64,000 nucleotides of DNA from Trichostrongylus colubriformis (lineage: Eukaryota; Nematoda; Chromadorea; Rhabditida; Trichostrongylidae), in assembly GCA_963978905.1 (NCBI GenBank), contig OZ022261.1, forward strand, positions 3,163,992 to 3,227,991, written 5' to 3'. Below are positions 1 through 11,499 of the stretch, in pieces (position 1 is the first letter of the stretch; every line of letters starts with the position of its first letter). The position numbers and the translations under genes were made by a program. The notes below the pieces were generated by a model. The model was not told the origin of the DNA. It searched no databases and was given only the letters and a program-made list of their open reading frames with translations.

Positions 1-993
1 ATGAGAAGTTTTATACAAATTATAATACATGTCATCTATGCACACGAATCGCCCGGTCAATACTTCTCAAATAGAGAATCTAAACATCGGAATTTTTTAC
101 TTATGAGAATATAAAGCCTTAGGTATGCAATCAAAAGAAATCGTTCATATCATCACAGCAATGGAAATGAGACTAGAGAAATTACTAAAAAAAACCCGCG
201 TAAATATCGAAAATGGACGGTTAAAATGACTGTATAAGTAGCTATTAGTGAACCTATTGATATACTAGAAACTTTCAAAACATTTTCTGAGAATCCATCC
301 TAATAATTAGAGATTATTCGGCTTATACAAACAAGTCATTTTAAGAAAGGGTGACTCAGAAAAGATTAGAAAAGATACATTTGATCCCTGAATTAGTACA
401 TACATTCGCGAGGCCTTACAATATCTGATAAATCTCATAGTAATACTGGCAGAACTTTCCACTTGAAACTGTTGTATTATGCACATAAAAATAAAAATCA
501 CGGGCTAACTTTCAACTAGAATCGAGCTCATCTGTAAATCGACAAACGTCTCCAGATATGTACCTGAAGCCAATTAAGATAAGCTTGGGACAACAAGGAA
601 AAACAAAATTTCTTAAAAAACCCACCGTATTTTCTCTTCTATCTTCTCCCTCCGTTTCCTTTCCTTTTCCTCTTTTTCCTCTCTTGCACGACGTACAGCC
701 AGTCCAAGCCTGACCGTACCACGTTCACGCTCATCCGGTGCTTTACCGTCTAATTTCACCTGCAAACAATGTGTACACTCAACGAGCCTTTTAGGAAAAC
801 ATCACGGAAAATCTTCCCTTTTTTCCATTATAAGCACGGGATTAGGGCGGTGGGGTGTAGCGACAAGTGGAGTGCTTTCCCATTCTCGAGTACAGGGATC
901 AAACCAGGCATCCACGCCCGCCCAAGCCAACCATTCCGTCCCTCCGGGGTAGGTGGATTAGTATCAGACTCATCTTTAGTATAAAAGCACTAA
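1..993. other. Intergenic, no gene recognised
   Basis: AT-rich sequence with no convincing exon, RNA gene or repeat. A pyrimidine-rich stretch lies near 630-690. Small open frames on both strands lack splice sites or recognisable protein features. Confidence 0.5.
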
Positions 994-2331
994 GGAAGGC
1001 CCATGAGGTCATGGTGAGCTTTTTCAAAACGGTTTTTTGCATTTTATAGGGTCACATACATGAAGCAAAAAACCGGTCTCAAATTCGGCTAAACGGTTTT
1101 GGGGGGGTCAAAAAATGAGTGACAAAAGTTACTTGGAAAGAAGCAATTTTGACCAGTTTGTTGCAGTGCTTTCCAGCTGTGACCTTCAGAATATGCATAT
1201 CAGAAGACTCCTTTCGGACCGACGCTAAAACCAATGCGAAATGAATCCAAAATGTGGAGTCACCTTTGGTAACCAGTAAATGAGGCGTAGCAAACTCATA
1301 GCGGATGCTCAGGTCCTACCTTCTGCAGTGGTTGGATGGCCGAATGGATAAGGGGACGGACTGGCATTGGCACGGTGGAGGGGCTGGTTGTGGTTCGAGT
1401 CCCGTCGCCCTTTTCGCTTTTGCATTTTCTTGATTTTCTTTGTCCAGCACTAAACTATTTGCGCACATGCAAAATGACTGCAATTTTCGTTACTGGTGTA
1501 CTAAAGTGACCTCACTTGCAAGCTTTCAGTGGTTGAAGTGTTTGGACTCTTCGGCGCCCGTAGCACGTGTGCCATGCGTTTTCCTGCGAAACTAGTGTGA
1601 TATTCGTGCTCAGGAGACCCAATTAGCCCTGGATACAAAATATTGTCCAAATTGAGATTTTGACCCAAACTCGAGACAGTGACATGGACATGAGCACATA
1701 GTCACTGCTCTACTTGTACTAACGAACAAATAGCAGCATTGCTTAAATTTAATGGAGCATGTGTAGAATCAACGAAATCCGAGTGAACTGCACCTAGCAA
1801 CACCATGCGATGGCAAAAGATAGCAAATATTTCTTTATATCGGCTACCGACCTCCTTCCGTTGAGTGCACTTTACTATGGCAGTAGTAGTACTAGTGGTC
1901 GCCCAATTTTTCGAGCTTAGGTCCAAATCACGATTAGGCTGAAAACTCGTTACCTAGGGTAGTTCGATCCCCTGAGCATGAATATCACATGCACTTTGCG
2001 GGAAAACGCCTAGTTCTCCTGTTATGAGCGTTGGCAGGTCCAAACCAATCATTCCCTCAGTACGCAAAAATACTGGAGATAGCGGTTCCCTGGCAGAATA
2101 AAAATTGATTCTACACATATCTTGCACATATGGTCTTACATGAGCACAAAAGGATGAAAATTAGAAAAATGCAAAAATTTGTCCTCAGTGGGGATCGAAC
2201 CATCAACTATTTTCTGGGCCCCCCAAAACCATTTAGCCAAATTTGAGACCGGTTTTTTGCTTCGTGTATGTGACCCTATAAAAAGCAAAAAACCGTTTTG
2301 AAAAAGCTCACCATGACCTCATGGGCTTTCC
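994..2331. mobile_element. Non-autonomous element with long terminal inverted repeats
   Basis: The sequence from about 994 to 1120 reappears inverted at about 2215-2331, including the outer motif CCCATGAGGTCATGGTGAGC and the repeated ACCGGTTTTTTGC block. Shorter internal segments (1576-1615 and 1967-2013) are also inverted copies. There is no transposase-like frame, so this is probably a non-autonomous DNA transposon or fold-back element. A clear target-site duplication was not found. A tRNA-like sequence lies inside at 1331-1414. Confidence 0.75.
1331..1414 (+). other. tRNA-Arg-like sequence with pol III A and B boxes
   Basis: TGGCCGAATGGATAAGG matches the D-arm and A box of arginine-type tRNAs, and GGTTCGAGTCC 45 nt downstream matches a T-loop and B box. 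A TTTT run at 1411-1414 could end pol III transcription. The anticodon arm does not fold and the acceptor and T stems pair poorly, so this is a tRNA-derived relic or SINE-like promoter, not a working tRNA. It sits inside the inverted-repeat element. Confidence 0.5.
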
Positions 2332-2389
2332 GTGTGAGTGTACATCGGCTGGCCCTTGCAAGTGATTGTATAGGTCAACTCACATTTAC

Positions 2390-4589
2390 CTGCCACCACG
2401 GTTCTTGGAAGGGATTCATTACTGCCATGAACTTTATCCTTTCAACTGTTAAGCAGGGGATTACTCTCTCCTTGACAGAATATAACATACCTCCCAATTT
2501 CTCTCTGCAAACGCTTCAGGTAAACGTGTTCGATACTCCACCACTATTCGAACTGGGTTCTTTCAGATATAGTGCTTCCAAACATGGTAGCGATCCTCAC
2601 GGATATACTGACTCCACTGTTTCGATGGCATTACATCGTAAATCAAGATACTCCAATGAGTACATTCGTGAAAGAACTAAATAAACAAATTTTAAAAAAG
2701 AGCTCCTTTACAAGGAACATCTCTCGGCAAACAAAGTGAGAAAATTCCACGGAAAAATCTATCGATATTAGCAAAAGGATTAGATACAGTACTATGATTT
2801 ATTTTCTATTGCCAAGCGGTTGCTGGTCCAAAAATTTACGAGACAAGCGTGCGCGTCACGTGAGTGGTAGACATGTGACTTAGCATCACACCTTCAAAAT
2901 CGCATCTCACTCGATTGCATTTTCTTTCTGAAACATAATAGACTGGATCATTGGGTTGTCTTGTTTGTGTTTGTGTTGCCTGTTTTGTTTGTCTTGGCAG
3001 CACACTGTCTACAGAAAGAGGTTGACAGAACAAGATGGAACATGATGTGCACCCAGCAAACTTCTTTCGGCCCAAGTAGTATAGTGGTTAGTACTCCACG
3101 TTGTGGCCGTGGCGACACAGGTTCGATTCCTGTCTTGGGCATTCTTTTGCATAGAGGTGTTAACAGAAGAAAGTTCCTCCTTTTTCATACTGCGACAGAC
3201 TGGATCTTGAGTAACAGCACACAGCTCAGATGTCACACATGATAGTCCCCCATGTACTCCCCACATTCGGAACATGAAACAACCAAGCAACATCTCCTCA
3301 CGAATCTAATTAGCGATCCATATTTATTAATTTCACCATCCAAGGTGTGATGGTTCACCAAAAACATCCTTGATGGCGTTATTTGAAAGTATCAGTTTTT
3401 TAACATTCCCTAACAACTGATTCCATTGTTGCACTGATGATATACCGTTCTTGAAAATTCAGCAAAATTAAGCATAACTTCACATCTAACACTTTTTTCT
3501 CACTTTCGCACTTCGAATGATCTCAGATACGGCTTTGATCACCAAAAAATTTATTCACATAATTTGTTCGAAAGCAAACGTGACAGTTCCAAAATTCCAT
3601 ATTCCAAAAAAGTTATTAAGATCCTCTCAAAAAGATGGATAGTTGAAGGTGCTAGACCTGATTAGCATGAACGGAAGCAAGATATTCTTCGCACGATCCA
3701 TTCAAATGTAACTGTAGGGTATTTAACTGCAATGTATTCCAGCAGGCACAGCAGACCCAAGAAAACTGTTTTGAATCGCATTGCGCTGAAGAACGAAATC
3801 GGTGAATCAAAAAAATTTTCCACATTTCTCCGCGCCATCATCCCCCGATAAACAAACATCTTTCTCCGTAATCCCAGGAAATCGATCAAACTTTTCATAA
3901 AAGACAGCGTGATCCCCACCAAGCCTGGAATATGATCAAACTTATCTCATCACAGCCCGTTAAAACAGAATAAGTGCGCATTTGTCCTAGAACTCATGAT
4001 AACCAGGATTTTCAACCCTACTGAGTTTGCGCTGTTTTTCAGATGATTGCAAGATATCGCTCCGGAAGACTTTAAAGATTGCGCTTTATTTCGCACTGTT
4101 ATTCAGCCCAAGTAAGGAGAAAATCCCACGGAAGTGCGCTTTTCGCACAACCCAACCTAAGTTCCAACAATAACCAAAATAAACAATAACAGAAAATTTT
4201 AACCAACTCATGAAGACAGGTCTAATTCAGTAAGGCACGTGAAATGCTGTAGATATCCACTAATTTCCGTCACACTGTTATGGCCGATATTTAATTTCTG
4301 TACACTACCGAGAAGACGTTAACCATATCGATTTTTTCTATAACAGATCAAATGAAGCCAGTTCGGATACGCAATCGAAACTTACAACATTTTCATCAGT
4401 TTTCTTCAGGTCATTGAACGAAAAATCAACTTCTTCGAGACATTGCCATTGTTCTTGTTCACTAATTGGCAGCACTTGATCCTTATCCACCAAAAAGTCC
4501 TTAAAGACACCGCTGGGAGTAAATTCGGCAAATTGGGGGATTACGAAAGTAGAAGTGCTCAGCAATATAACAGTAGAGAAGAACGACAT
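2390..4589 (-). CDS. Possible secreted Cys-rich protein gene, partial exon set
   Basis: Several minus-strand open segments with splice signals suggest one gene, but the full chain of phases does not close. Exon 4386-4589 starts with ATG, encodes a signal-peptide-like N terminus (MSFFSTVILLSTSTFVIP) and ends at a strong GTT|GTAAGT donor. A second segment near 3850-3926 begins after TTCCAG and encodes a stretch containing GGDHAVFYEKFDRFPG. Exon 3658-3785 begins after TTCTTCAG and encodes a Cys/Trp-rich stretch (QCDSKQFSWVCCACW). Exons 2491-2559 and 2390-2438 could continue it. The product is not recognised. At least one exon is missing from this model, and some segments may belong to different genes. 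Confidence 0.3.
3070..3141 (+). tRNA. tRNA-His (anticodon GTG)
   Basis: A full cloverleaf can be drawn. The acceptor stem GCCCAAG pairs with CTTGGGC, followed by discriminator A at 3141. The anticodon stem CCACG/CGTGG closes the loop TTGTGGC (anticodon GTG), and the T arm is ACAGG-TTCGATT-CCTGT. The D arm contains AGTGGTTAGT, as in eukaryotic tRNA-His. All stems are intact and no intron is present. A T-rich stretch follows (TTCTTTT), suited to pol III termination. If the tentative minus-strand gene around it is real, the tRNA lies in one of its introns on the opposite strand. Confidence 0.95.
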
Positions 4590-6376
4590 AAAACGGTGAA
4601 AAAACCGAGAAATAAAAACCCGAAAATCCTCCTTCTTTCTCTCGTCCTCTGCGTCTCTAGCCGGTGTGGTCTGAAGACAGGCCAGTCTGAACCAGCCGGC
4701 CGCGATTGTTTTCCCGCCCCTCCACGGCGACTCCCCCGGCCGCATAACCGCATAACGACATGACGTGTTGCGGGGTCGTCATAAGACCCCAAGCCGCGTT
4801 TTTTTTAATGCAATTTTCATCACATGTGACCTCTTCTGAAGTAGAAAATTCATTTCAGAGAACATCTACACCCAGATCTCAGTTCTCCCTTAACCCCACT
4901 GGTGCCTTTAAGGTATCCTACAATTAGCAGAAGCCAAAGTACTTGAGGAGGTCAACTATGTATTGATGGTTTTTCAGTTGTACAAGACTCGAAAGCGCAC
5001 TTTTGCATTAATTGCATAGAGTGATTGCGCAATGGATAGGCACTGTGGCAGGGAAGCAATAACGCGGGTTCTGTCCTAGCAAAAGACTGTGAACTGTGAA
5101 AACTGTGAAACTGTGAAAACCGTTTTATCCATGCGTGAACGTGGTCAGCAACATATAATACAGCAAATGACGCCACTACCACAACCATAGCAAATGTGGG
5201 GTCCGGTGGAGCTGAGGCCATATTTCGATGATTGTTAAAAGAGGACATATACAATGACGTGTTCAATTACAGCCTTCAAGTTATGTGTAGGACAGATTAA
5301 CATTCAAATGCCACAACGATTATTCACGGACATGTATGCATGGCGCATCTCAGGTAAAAATTGACTTACAAAGAGAGCTCATTGTTTTTGAATTCGATAA
5401 TCCCAACTGACTTTCTCCTGGCAATCAATGATTCGAGCTCAACTCGGGCACAATCCCTTCATAATTTCTAACCCAAGGCTGTTATGTCCGATCCATCAAA
5501 ACTAACTCGAGATTATATATAGAATATGAACGACCAGCCGCCGAAGGGTACGTTTTCTTATGTTCAAAACATGTACCTCGGATGCGTCCGTATCCGAGAT
5601 CTGTAAGCGGCTTACTCTCAGTCTGCTTGAATCTGAATATAGGATAACCTAACGACTCTCTTTTTGCTGACTCACCCACACGCTTAACAGATTTTTACAA
5701 AAGTGTAGACTATACGAGAGTGAACTCCACACGATGTTCGATGTGCCCACGTAGCCTTTTGCTCCACGAATCTTTAACGCTCGAACACGAGCAGAAAATC
5801 GATGGTATTGCCGATATCCGCCACCATTCGTGGATCTGAAGTGTGTCAGAGGAATACTGCAACTGATAAGCATAACAAAGTAGCTGCCACTCAGTTGCAA
5901 ACGCTTGCAATGCATGGTTGAGTAGTGGTGGAATGGCAACTTGTATCGGAAATGCAAGCATTTGTTCAAAGCATCCTATATCATGTGTAACGACTACCAA
6001 TCCAAAGGGCACGGAGGCTACTATTAGAGTAAAATTTCATATTTGCCGTATAAGTATAAATATTACGCCGTAGCATTTCACAAACTAGTTAGCTCAGGAA
6101 CATAAACACATCATGTTCAGGGATGTGGGCTTCGACAATAAGTTCTTCCAGGTTCAAAGCATAAAGTGTAAGTACTAAGCAGATATAGATGAACCATTGA
6201 GTCTCGCCGACAAAGAGGATCACTTTTATAGAAGGCAATATCCAACTCTGACACTAGTTGATTTCTCTTCAGAAAATTCCACATCCCAGACACATACCTC
6301 GTATGGGTCTTTCAAGAAATTCCATGACATTCATAATTCCGAAGATGATTCAGTGACAGATGGCGGGCACTTCCAC
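4590..6376. other. No firm gene; GC-rich patch, small tandem repeat, overlapping open frames
   Basis: A GC-rich patch at about 4660-4770 resembles in part the GC-rich ar of the MITE near 28.3 kb. A short tandem repeat of CTGTGAAA-type units lies at 5088-5124. Two overlapping minus-strand open frames (5649-6012) lack convincing splice sites. A plus-strand frame from 6197 ends in repeat DNA. No gene is claimed. Confidence 0.35.
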
Positions 6377-6500
6377 TCTAAGGCCGCGTTCATACATTGC
6401 GCACGGACGCCGTCGCCGCCGGTGCCGGCGTCGTATGCCCGCCGCCGACGACAGCGTCAGTAGATAATGCGCTCTGTTTGCAAAATTCTTGACCCAGTTA
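6377..6500. repeat. Half copy of a GC-rich MITE family (family B)
   Basis: This segment starts GGCCGCGTTCATAC and runs through GCCGGTGCCGGCGTC to GTTTGCAAAATTCTTGACCC. It matches one arm of the complete element at 58484-58849 and related copies at 52841-53223 and 54560-54712. Only one arm is present. Confidence 0.6.
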
Positions 6501-6576
6501 CACTACAGTTACACTACTTCAGTGAGAACCCGCTGCGAATCTTGGCGTACAGCCAATTCAGCTTGTTTTCAAGTAC

Positions 6577-7062
6577 TTGTTGATTTCGCAACGTGTCAGC
6601 CCATGTCCGACCTCCTCCGTAGAAGGTTCTACTCTACTGCTTCTGAACGCGAAAGCATTGCTTTTCCAAGATATGCTGGCACAAGACGTGACAGTCCCCG
6701 CTTCCGTAAACACCCACCAGCTCCAGCAGATCGCCGTCGCTATGCGAGAAAAGCGCCTGAGAAGGGCCGCGGTCAACATCCTTCATGATGACGCCCGCTC
6801 TCACGTCGCGAAGAGTACCCAGACGAAGCTACAGGAGCTCGGCCGGGATGTGCTGCCCCACCCGCCATATTCTCCAGACATTGCCCCTTCAGACTATCAC
6901 CTTATTCATCCTCTTGAATCCTTCCTGACCAAGAGAAAATTCGCACATTATGACATGCTTGCAAAGGCGATCGCTGACTTCTTCGATTCTCAGAAGCCAC
7001 AGCTCTGGGAGAAGGGAATCAACGATCTAGCTATTGGAAGAAATAATAATAAAAAGTGGTGA
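6577..7062 (+). pseudogene. Mariner transposase relic (C-terminal part)
   Basis: From about 6660 the frame encodes the second half of a mariner transposase. HDDARSHVAK carries the second catalytic Asp, and PHPPYSPDIAPSDYH carries the third, exactly 34 residues later (the DD34D spacing). The following FFDS..P..W..GINDLA segment also fits the family. The N-terminal half, with the helix-turn-helix DNA-binding region and first catalytic Asp, is absent upstream. The C terminus degenerates into an Asn/Lys run before the stop. No flanking inverted repeats were recognised. It is a dead fragment. Confidence 0.85.
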
Positions 7063-7754
7063 TCGGTAAAAATCCTACAAGACTTTAATTGCTTTATCGA
7101 TCCGCCATTACGGCATTAGAGTCCAAAAGGGTGGGCACAGGAGGCGAGTAACTTTGCGTAGCAGCCGAACACTTCAGCAGCATATGGTCACTTGTTCGTC
7201 CCTTCACACACAACGTACCGCCATTTCGTTTCTTTCATTCTGTGAGTTTCAAATATATAAGCCCTGCTTGTTGCTCCAGTGGAGATTTATGACGGTTTCA
7301 GATACCACCTGAGCAAGGTATGGTAGTTTACACCCAAGAATATCTCACCAGCAAGTTCAAAGAACAGCGCTAGGGTTTAGCGCCCATAACCCGAACAACA
7401 AGTAATTTAGTCATTATGAAGATAAACTAGCGTACATAATAAAGCTAGTGGTAGTCCATGGCCAAACTAAGATGGTTGATCTCATAAACTATGCGTCAAT
7501 GAATCTTCAGCAGCTAAGGATGGAGCTAGATAAAGGAAACATATGCACGCAACAGCATTAACAGTAGATCAGTGGGGCTTTATAGATAATCACAAACATA
7601 AACATAAATCAATAAACAAACAGTCCCAGAGAATTGCTAATTGTCCTAATAAAAAAATGGAAGTACTGCTAGATTCGATGACTCAAACTAACTCATAAGT
7701 CCTTCAATCATATCTCGAGGGTTCCCACAACCCCTGCGATTGGTTTCCATAACA
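7063..7754. other. No gene recognised
   Basis: Nothing with coding or RNA character was found between the mariner relic and the next inverted-repeat element. Confidence 0.4.
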
Positions 7755-8578
7755 AAAATGTAATCTCAGTAGGTGGGCAAACCTTTACCGTAACCCCCGT
7801 CGTCAATTTCGGTGTACGTGAGGTAGAGTGCTCACGTACTCGCGCCGGACTTGACGCCGCATTACGCCGTAGATGCTTAGCTTACGCTTGAGTTAGCTCA
7901 GTGGCTGCACCTTTCTCAGCGTCAAAGCTCCTTTCCCTCCTTAAGCTTAGGCTAAAATTGATATCCTCTCCTTCCACATGAAAAAGCATCTGTCAAAGCA
8001 TAGGTTTCATCTGCTTTAGCCTAAGCCTAGGGAGGGAAAGAAGCTTTGACGTCGGTGAAAATTTGACGCAAAGTTGCGTCTCTCCCCCCCCCCCCCCCGA
8101 CTTGATTTGACCCTTGATATCCCTTCCTCCCTTATGAAAAAGCATCTCTCAAAGCATAGGTTTCATCTGCTTAGCCTAAGCCTGAGGAGGAAAAGAAGCT
8201 TCGACGTGGGTGAAAATCAAAAATAAGAGGTCACTGTAAAATTATTTACCAACGATGTGCAATGAACATACGAAAAGCAGTCAAAAAACGTATTAGAGTC
8301 AAAGAAACTTTGCAGCAGCGAGTTCACTTCAAAAAAGACAAGTGGAAGAACTAGCTCAAGAGTACTAGAAGCACTAAAGCTAATATTTTTACCACCAACA
8401 ACAACAAGTGGCCCCAATTTTCAGGTTAAGCGATGAAAAAAGCAACGAATGCAACATGTTGCATCATGTTTTAAGCGTAAAGTCCGGCGCGAGTACGTGA
8501 GCACTCTACGTCACGTACACCGAAATTGACGACTGGGTTACTGTAAAGGTTTGCCGACCTACGGAGATTACATCTTTG
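7755..8578. mobile_element. Inverted-repeat element about 0.8 kb with an internal MITE
   Basis: The left arm (about 7755-7852, containing CAAACCTTTACCGTAACCC and GTCAATTTCGGTGTACGTGA) is repeated inverted at about 8484-8578. The interior holds one MITE of the GGGTCAA family and a second partial copy (7916-8215). No transposase is encoded. The minus-strand open frame at 8217-8417 looks accidental. Confidence 0.7.
7916..8106. repeat. MITE of the GGGTCAA/poly-C family, copy 1, with a partial second copy to 8215
   Basis: The shared core has TTAGGCT near the left and ATGAAAAAGCATCT in the middle, with AGCCTAAGCCT on the right. A 14-16-base C run follows, and the copy ends GACTTGATTTGACCC. A second partial copy follows at 8107-8215. 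Related copies lie at 38114-38306 and 42905-43106. Confidence 0.7.
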
Positions 8579-10400
8579 TGCTTCCATACGCCCATCAAAA
8601 TCGATTTTTCATGCGAATTTCCCGAAGAAGTATCGATTGTCATGCAAGGGCTCGAACAATGATGCTAGTGCACGACAGCTCCATGACTGTCTCGTTGAAC
8701 CGCACCCTAACCATTCCTTGAAAATCCATTTAAGACTTTTTCTTTTTCTCTATCCACCCGAACATTTAATCAATGCGCATGCTTATCTCGAGCACATTTT
8801 TAGGATATTAACTCTAAGCCTCCGACGAGGCATTCCAAGAACCACTCAAACACCGCTGCACCTTCCGTAAAGCGCTCTATTTAGGAATTATGGACCAGAC
8901 TGTAACGCTCATTGTATCCACCACACTGTGACCTCATCATATCCTCTACTGTTCAATTATTGGCGCCCAAATGATGGGAGGCGTCGTCTATCCATACATT
9001 TACACAAGGTCATCACTGTTCACAAATAATCCATTACGTAGCTAGTTAAACTTTCACGAAAACTGGCGCACGCTTTATTCCCTGAACCTACATCAACCGC
9101 AATCAATCTGTTTCAAAATGCGACGAATAATTAGAATTCGTGCGAGAACATTCCTTTTCTAATCGTTCCATTAGATCTCCCTCTTTATATCTTACGACCC
9201 TCATAGTCTCATGCTCTCTGAACATTGATACGGCAGGTACTACGGGCTTATCACACCCTTATTATGAGCCTACAGTACCTCTATCTCGTTGGGTGGCGCC
9301 ATGTGGCTATTTCTAAACATCTAGGACCTACGCTAATATACGAGAACTCTTAGTCACTGTTGGTCTTTTCGTACGTTTTCCTTCGCAGTAACCAACCATT
9401 CATACAACCATCGCCAATATTATTGCTTTTCTGGCTTTTCTGATACTATACTACTCGTCGTTCCCCTCCTTTTATTTCCGCATCACTTCATGGAAAGTTC
9501 ATCTTTTACGTCTTAGCGTGAATATTGAAAAGGGACGTCCTATTCATTAACATCATCCCAATAAAAATATGCTAATTATTTCAATCAATCCTCCAGTGAA
9601 AGCGTTGACATTCAAAATTTCTTTAAAAAAACGAAATTTTTACCAGGCATTTCATTTAATTACCTGACCACAATTTAGAATGACATCCAAAAAAAAAAAG
9701 CCGTGACGTGCGAGAATAGTCAGAGATGGTATCATAAATGAGGGCCCTCCGAATACGGCTAACACTTCGATGAAAATTAGCATGCGAAAAGACAATGAGT
9801 TGGTTGGTGCCCATGTAATGCGAGTACTGTAGCCAGGCAATGAGAATGAAAGAAGAGAGTGCGAAAGAGGAAAACGGCAAAAGGTACTTGATGTTTTCCT
9901 CGTTTTGCTGAACTTCATCTGCACTCATTAAACTACCTTCGGTCCCTGAGAGAATCAGTGGTCATTTAGCCCATTACTTAACCAACATGGGTAACCGCTC
10001 TACCAATCCAATAACACCACAGCAGTCGCTTTTACTCGGGAGGACTTTAATTTTCAGTCCTCCCATCTCTGCGACCTCCTTCTCAGCCTCGGAAAATCTC
10101 TGCCCCTATCTCATCTCTTTCCGAGTTTTTGCGCATTGTCAAGCTATGGAAAGACATGCAAATGAAAACAGCTCCACGTTATCGATTTCTCTGAACATTC
10201 GTTATCCGGCTGCCCTTTACTATAAGATTTGTCAAGCAATCTCTCTTTGGCCACAATTTCCAATTCTATTTATGGACTGCATTCCCTATTCGTGTTTGTG
10301 TATTTGTATCTACTTGGATCTGTCTTAGCAAAATACTCTCCAAATAATATCCCTCTCAATATCCCCAACTTATTAGAATCATACTCTATATATAAAGCAG
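8579..10400. other. No firm gene
   Basis: Two overlapping minus-strand frames at 9652-9928 are open. The one beginning MSADEVQQNEENI has a hydrophobic membrane-like segment (LLPFSSFALSSFILIAWLQY) but no clear donor or family match. The plus-strand frame at 9987-10328 has no recognisable features. Confidence 0.3.
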
Positions 10401-10407
10401 AAGTTTG

Positions 10408-10458
10408 GTGTGTTTGTTTGTTTGTCTGTCTGTCTGTGTGTGCCTGTCTGTCTGTCCG
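10408..10458. repeat. TGTT/TGTC microsatellite
   Basis: A (TGTT)n/(TGTC)n run follows the motif AGCAGAAGTTTGGTGTG. That motif also begins repeat blocks near 11721 and 26661, each followed by a TG-rich run, so it marks the start of a dispersed element and is not an isolated microsatellite. Confidence 0.75.
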
Positions 10459-10470
10459 CTCACCGCATAA

Positions 10471-11330
10471 TATCTCGCGTCGCAGCAAAGCTGGGATCCT
10501 GAATTTTTAAGGTAATGTAGGGGTGTTAAGGGGACATCAATGGTGAGGGAACGGAAGTGATAGCAACTGATAAGGGCTGATAAGAAGCCGCGAAAGGCGA
10601 ATGGCGGGAAATTCATATCTCGCGTCGCAGCAAAGCTGGGACCCTGAATTTTTAGGATAATATAGGGGTGGAAAGGGGACATTAATGGTGAAGGAACGGA
10701 AGTGATAGCAACTGATAAGGGCTGATAAAGAGCCTCGAAAGGCGAATGGCGGGAAAGTCATATCTCGCGTCGCAGCAAAGCTGGGATTCTGAATTTTCAA
10801 GGTAATGTAGGGGTGGAAAGGGGACATTAATGGTGAAGGAACGGAAGTGATAGCAACTGATAAGGGCTGATAAAGAGCCTCGAAAGGCGAATGGCGGGAA
10901 AGTCATATCTCGCGTCGCAGCAAAGCTGGGATTCTGAATTTTCAAGGTAATGTAGGGGTGGTAAGGGGACATTAATGGTGAAGGAACGGAAGTGATAGCA
11001 ACTAAGGAGCCTCGAAAGACGAATGGTGGGAAATTCATATCTCGCGTCGCAGCAAAGCTGGGATCCTGAATTTTTAAGGTTGTAGGGGTGGTAAGGGGAC
11101 ATCAATGGTGAGGGAACGGAAGTGATAGCAACTGATAAGGGCTGATAAGAAGCCGCGAAAGGCGAATGGCGAGAAATTGATATCTCGCGTCGCAGCAAAG
11201 CTGGGACTCTGAATTTGTGAAGTGATATACGGGGTGGTAAGGGGACATCAATGGTGAGGGAACGGATGTGATAGCAACTGATAAGGGCTGATAAGGAGCC
11301 TCGAAAGGCGAATGGCGACGCAGCTGTGTT
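10471..11330. repeat. 145-bp satellite, about six tandem copies
   Basis: TATCTCGCGTCGCAGCAAAG recurs at 10471, 10616, 10761, 10906, 11038 and 11181. The period is 145 bp, with one copy shortened by 13 bp and another by 2 bp. Each unit also contains GGGGACAT.AATGGTGA and GATAAGGGCTGATAA. The long minus-strand open frames across this block are by-products of the repetition: 145 is not a multiple of three, so each copy changes frame. Confidence 0.92.
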
Positions 11331-11499
11331 GTGATGGGCCGGTAAGGAAAGGAGGCATTACCTAGGGATACGCCGAGGGTACCCATGTCACTCCCACAGT
11401 CCAGCGTCAACCATTTACAACCTGTCTTTACCACATACACCCCTATCTCATTGTTATGATGTCTCAACTGAACTGCTGTCTGGAAATGTCGGGCATGTT

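Noticed and set aside
2298..2684. 128-residue plus-strand frame
   Set aside because: It starts inside the inverted repeat of the first element, and better coding and splice signals lie on the opposite strand of the same interval.
5649..6012. Overlapping 106- and 100-residue minus-strand frames
   Set aside because: Two frames over the same bases with no splice sites, signal peptide or known motif; chance is more likely.
10471..11330. CRISPR-like array
   Set aside because: The whole 145-bp unit repeats without unique spacers, in eukaryotic DNA; it is an ordinary satellite.
10270..11467. Series of 90-120-residue minus-strand frames with similar protein repeats
   Set aside because: They follow the 145-bp satellite, change frame from copy to copy and have no start, splice or codon features of genes.
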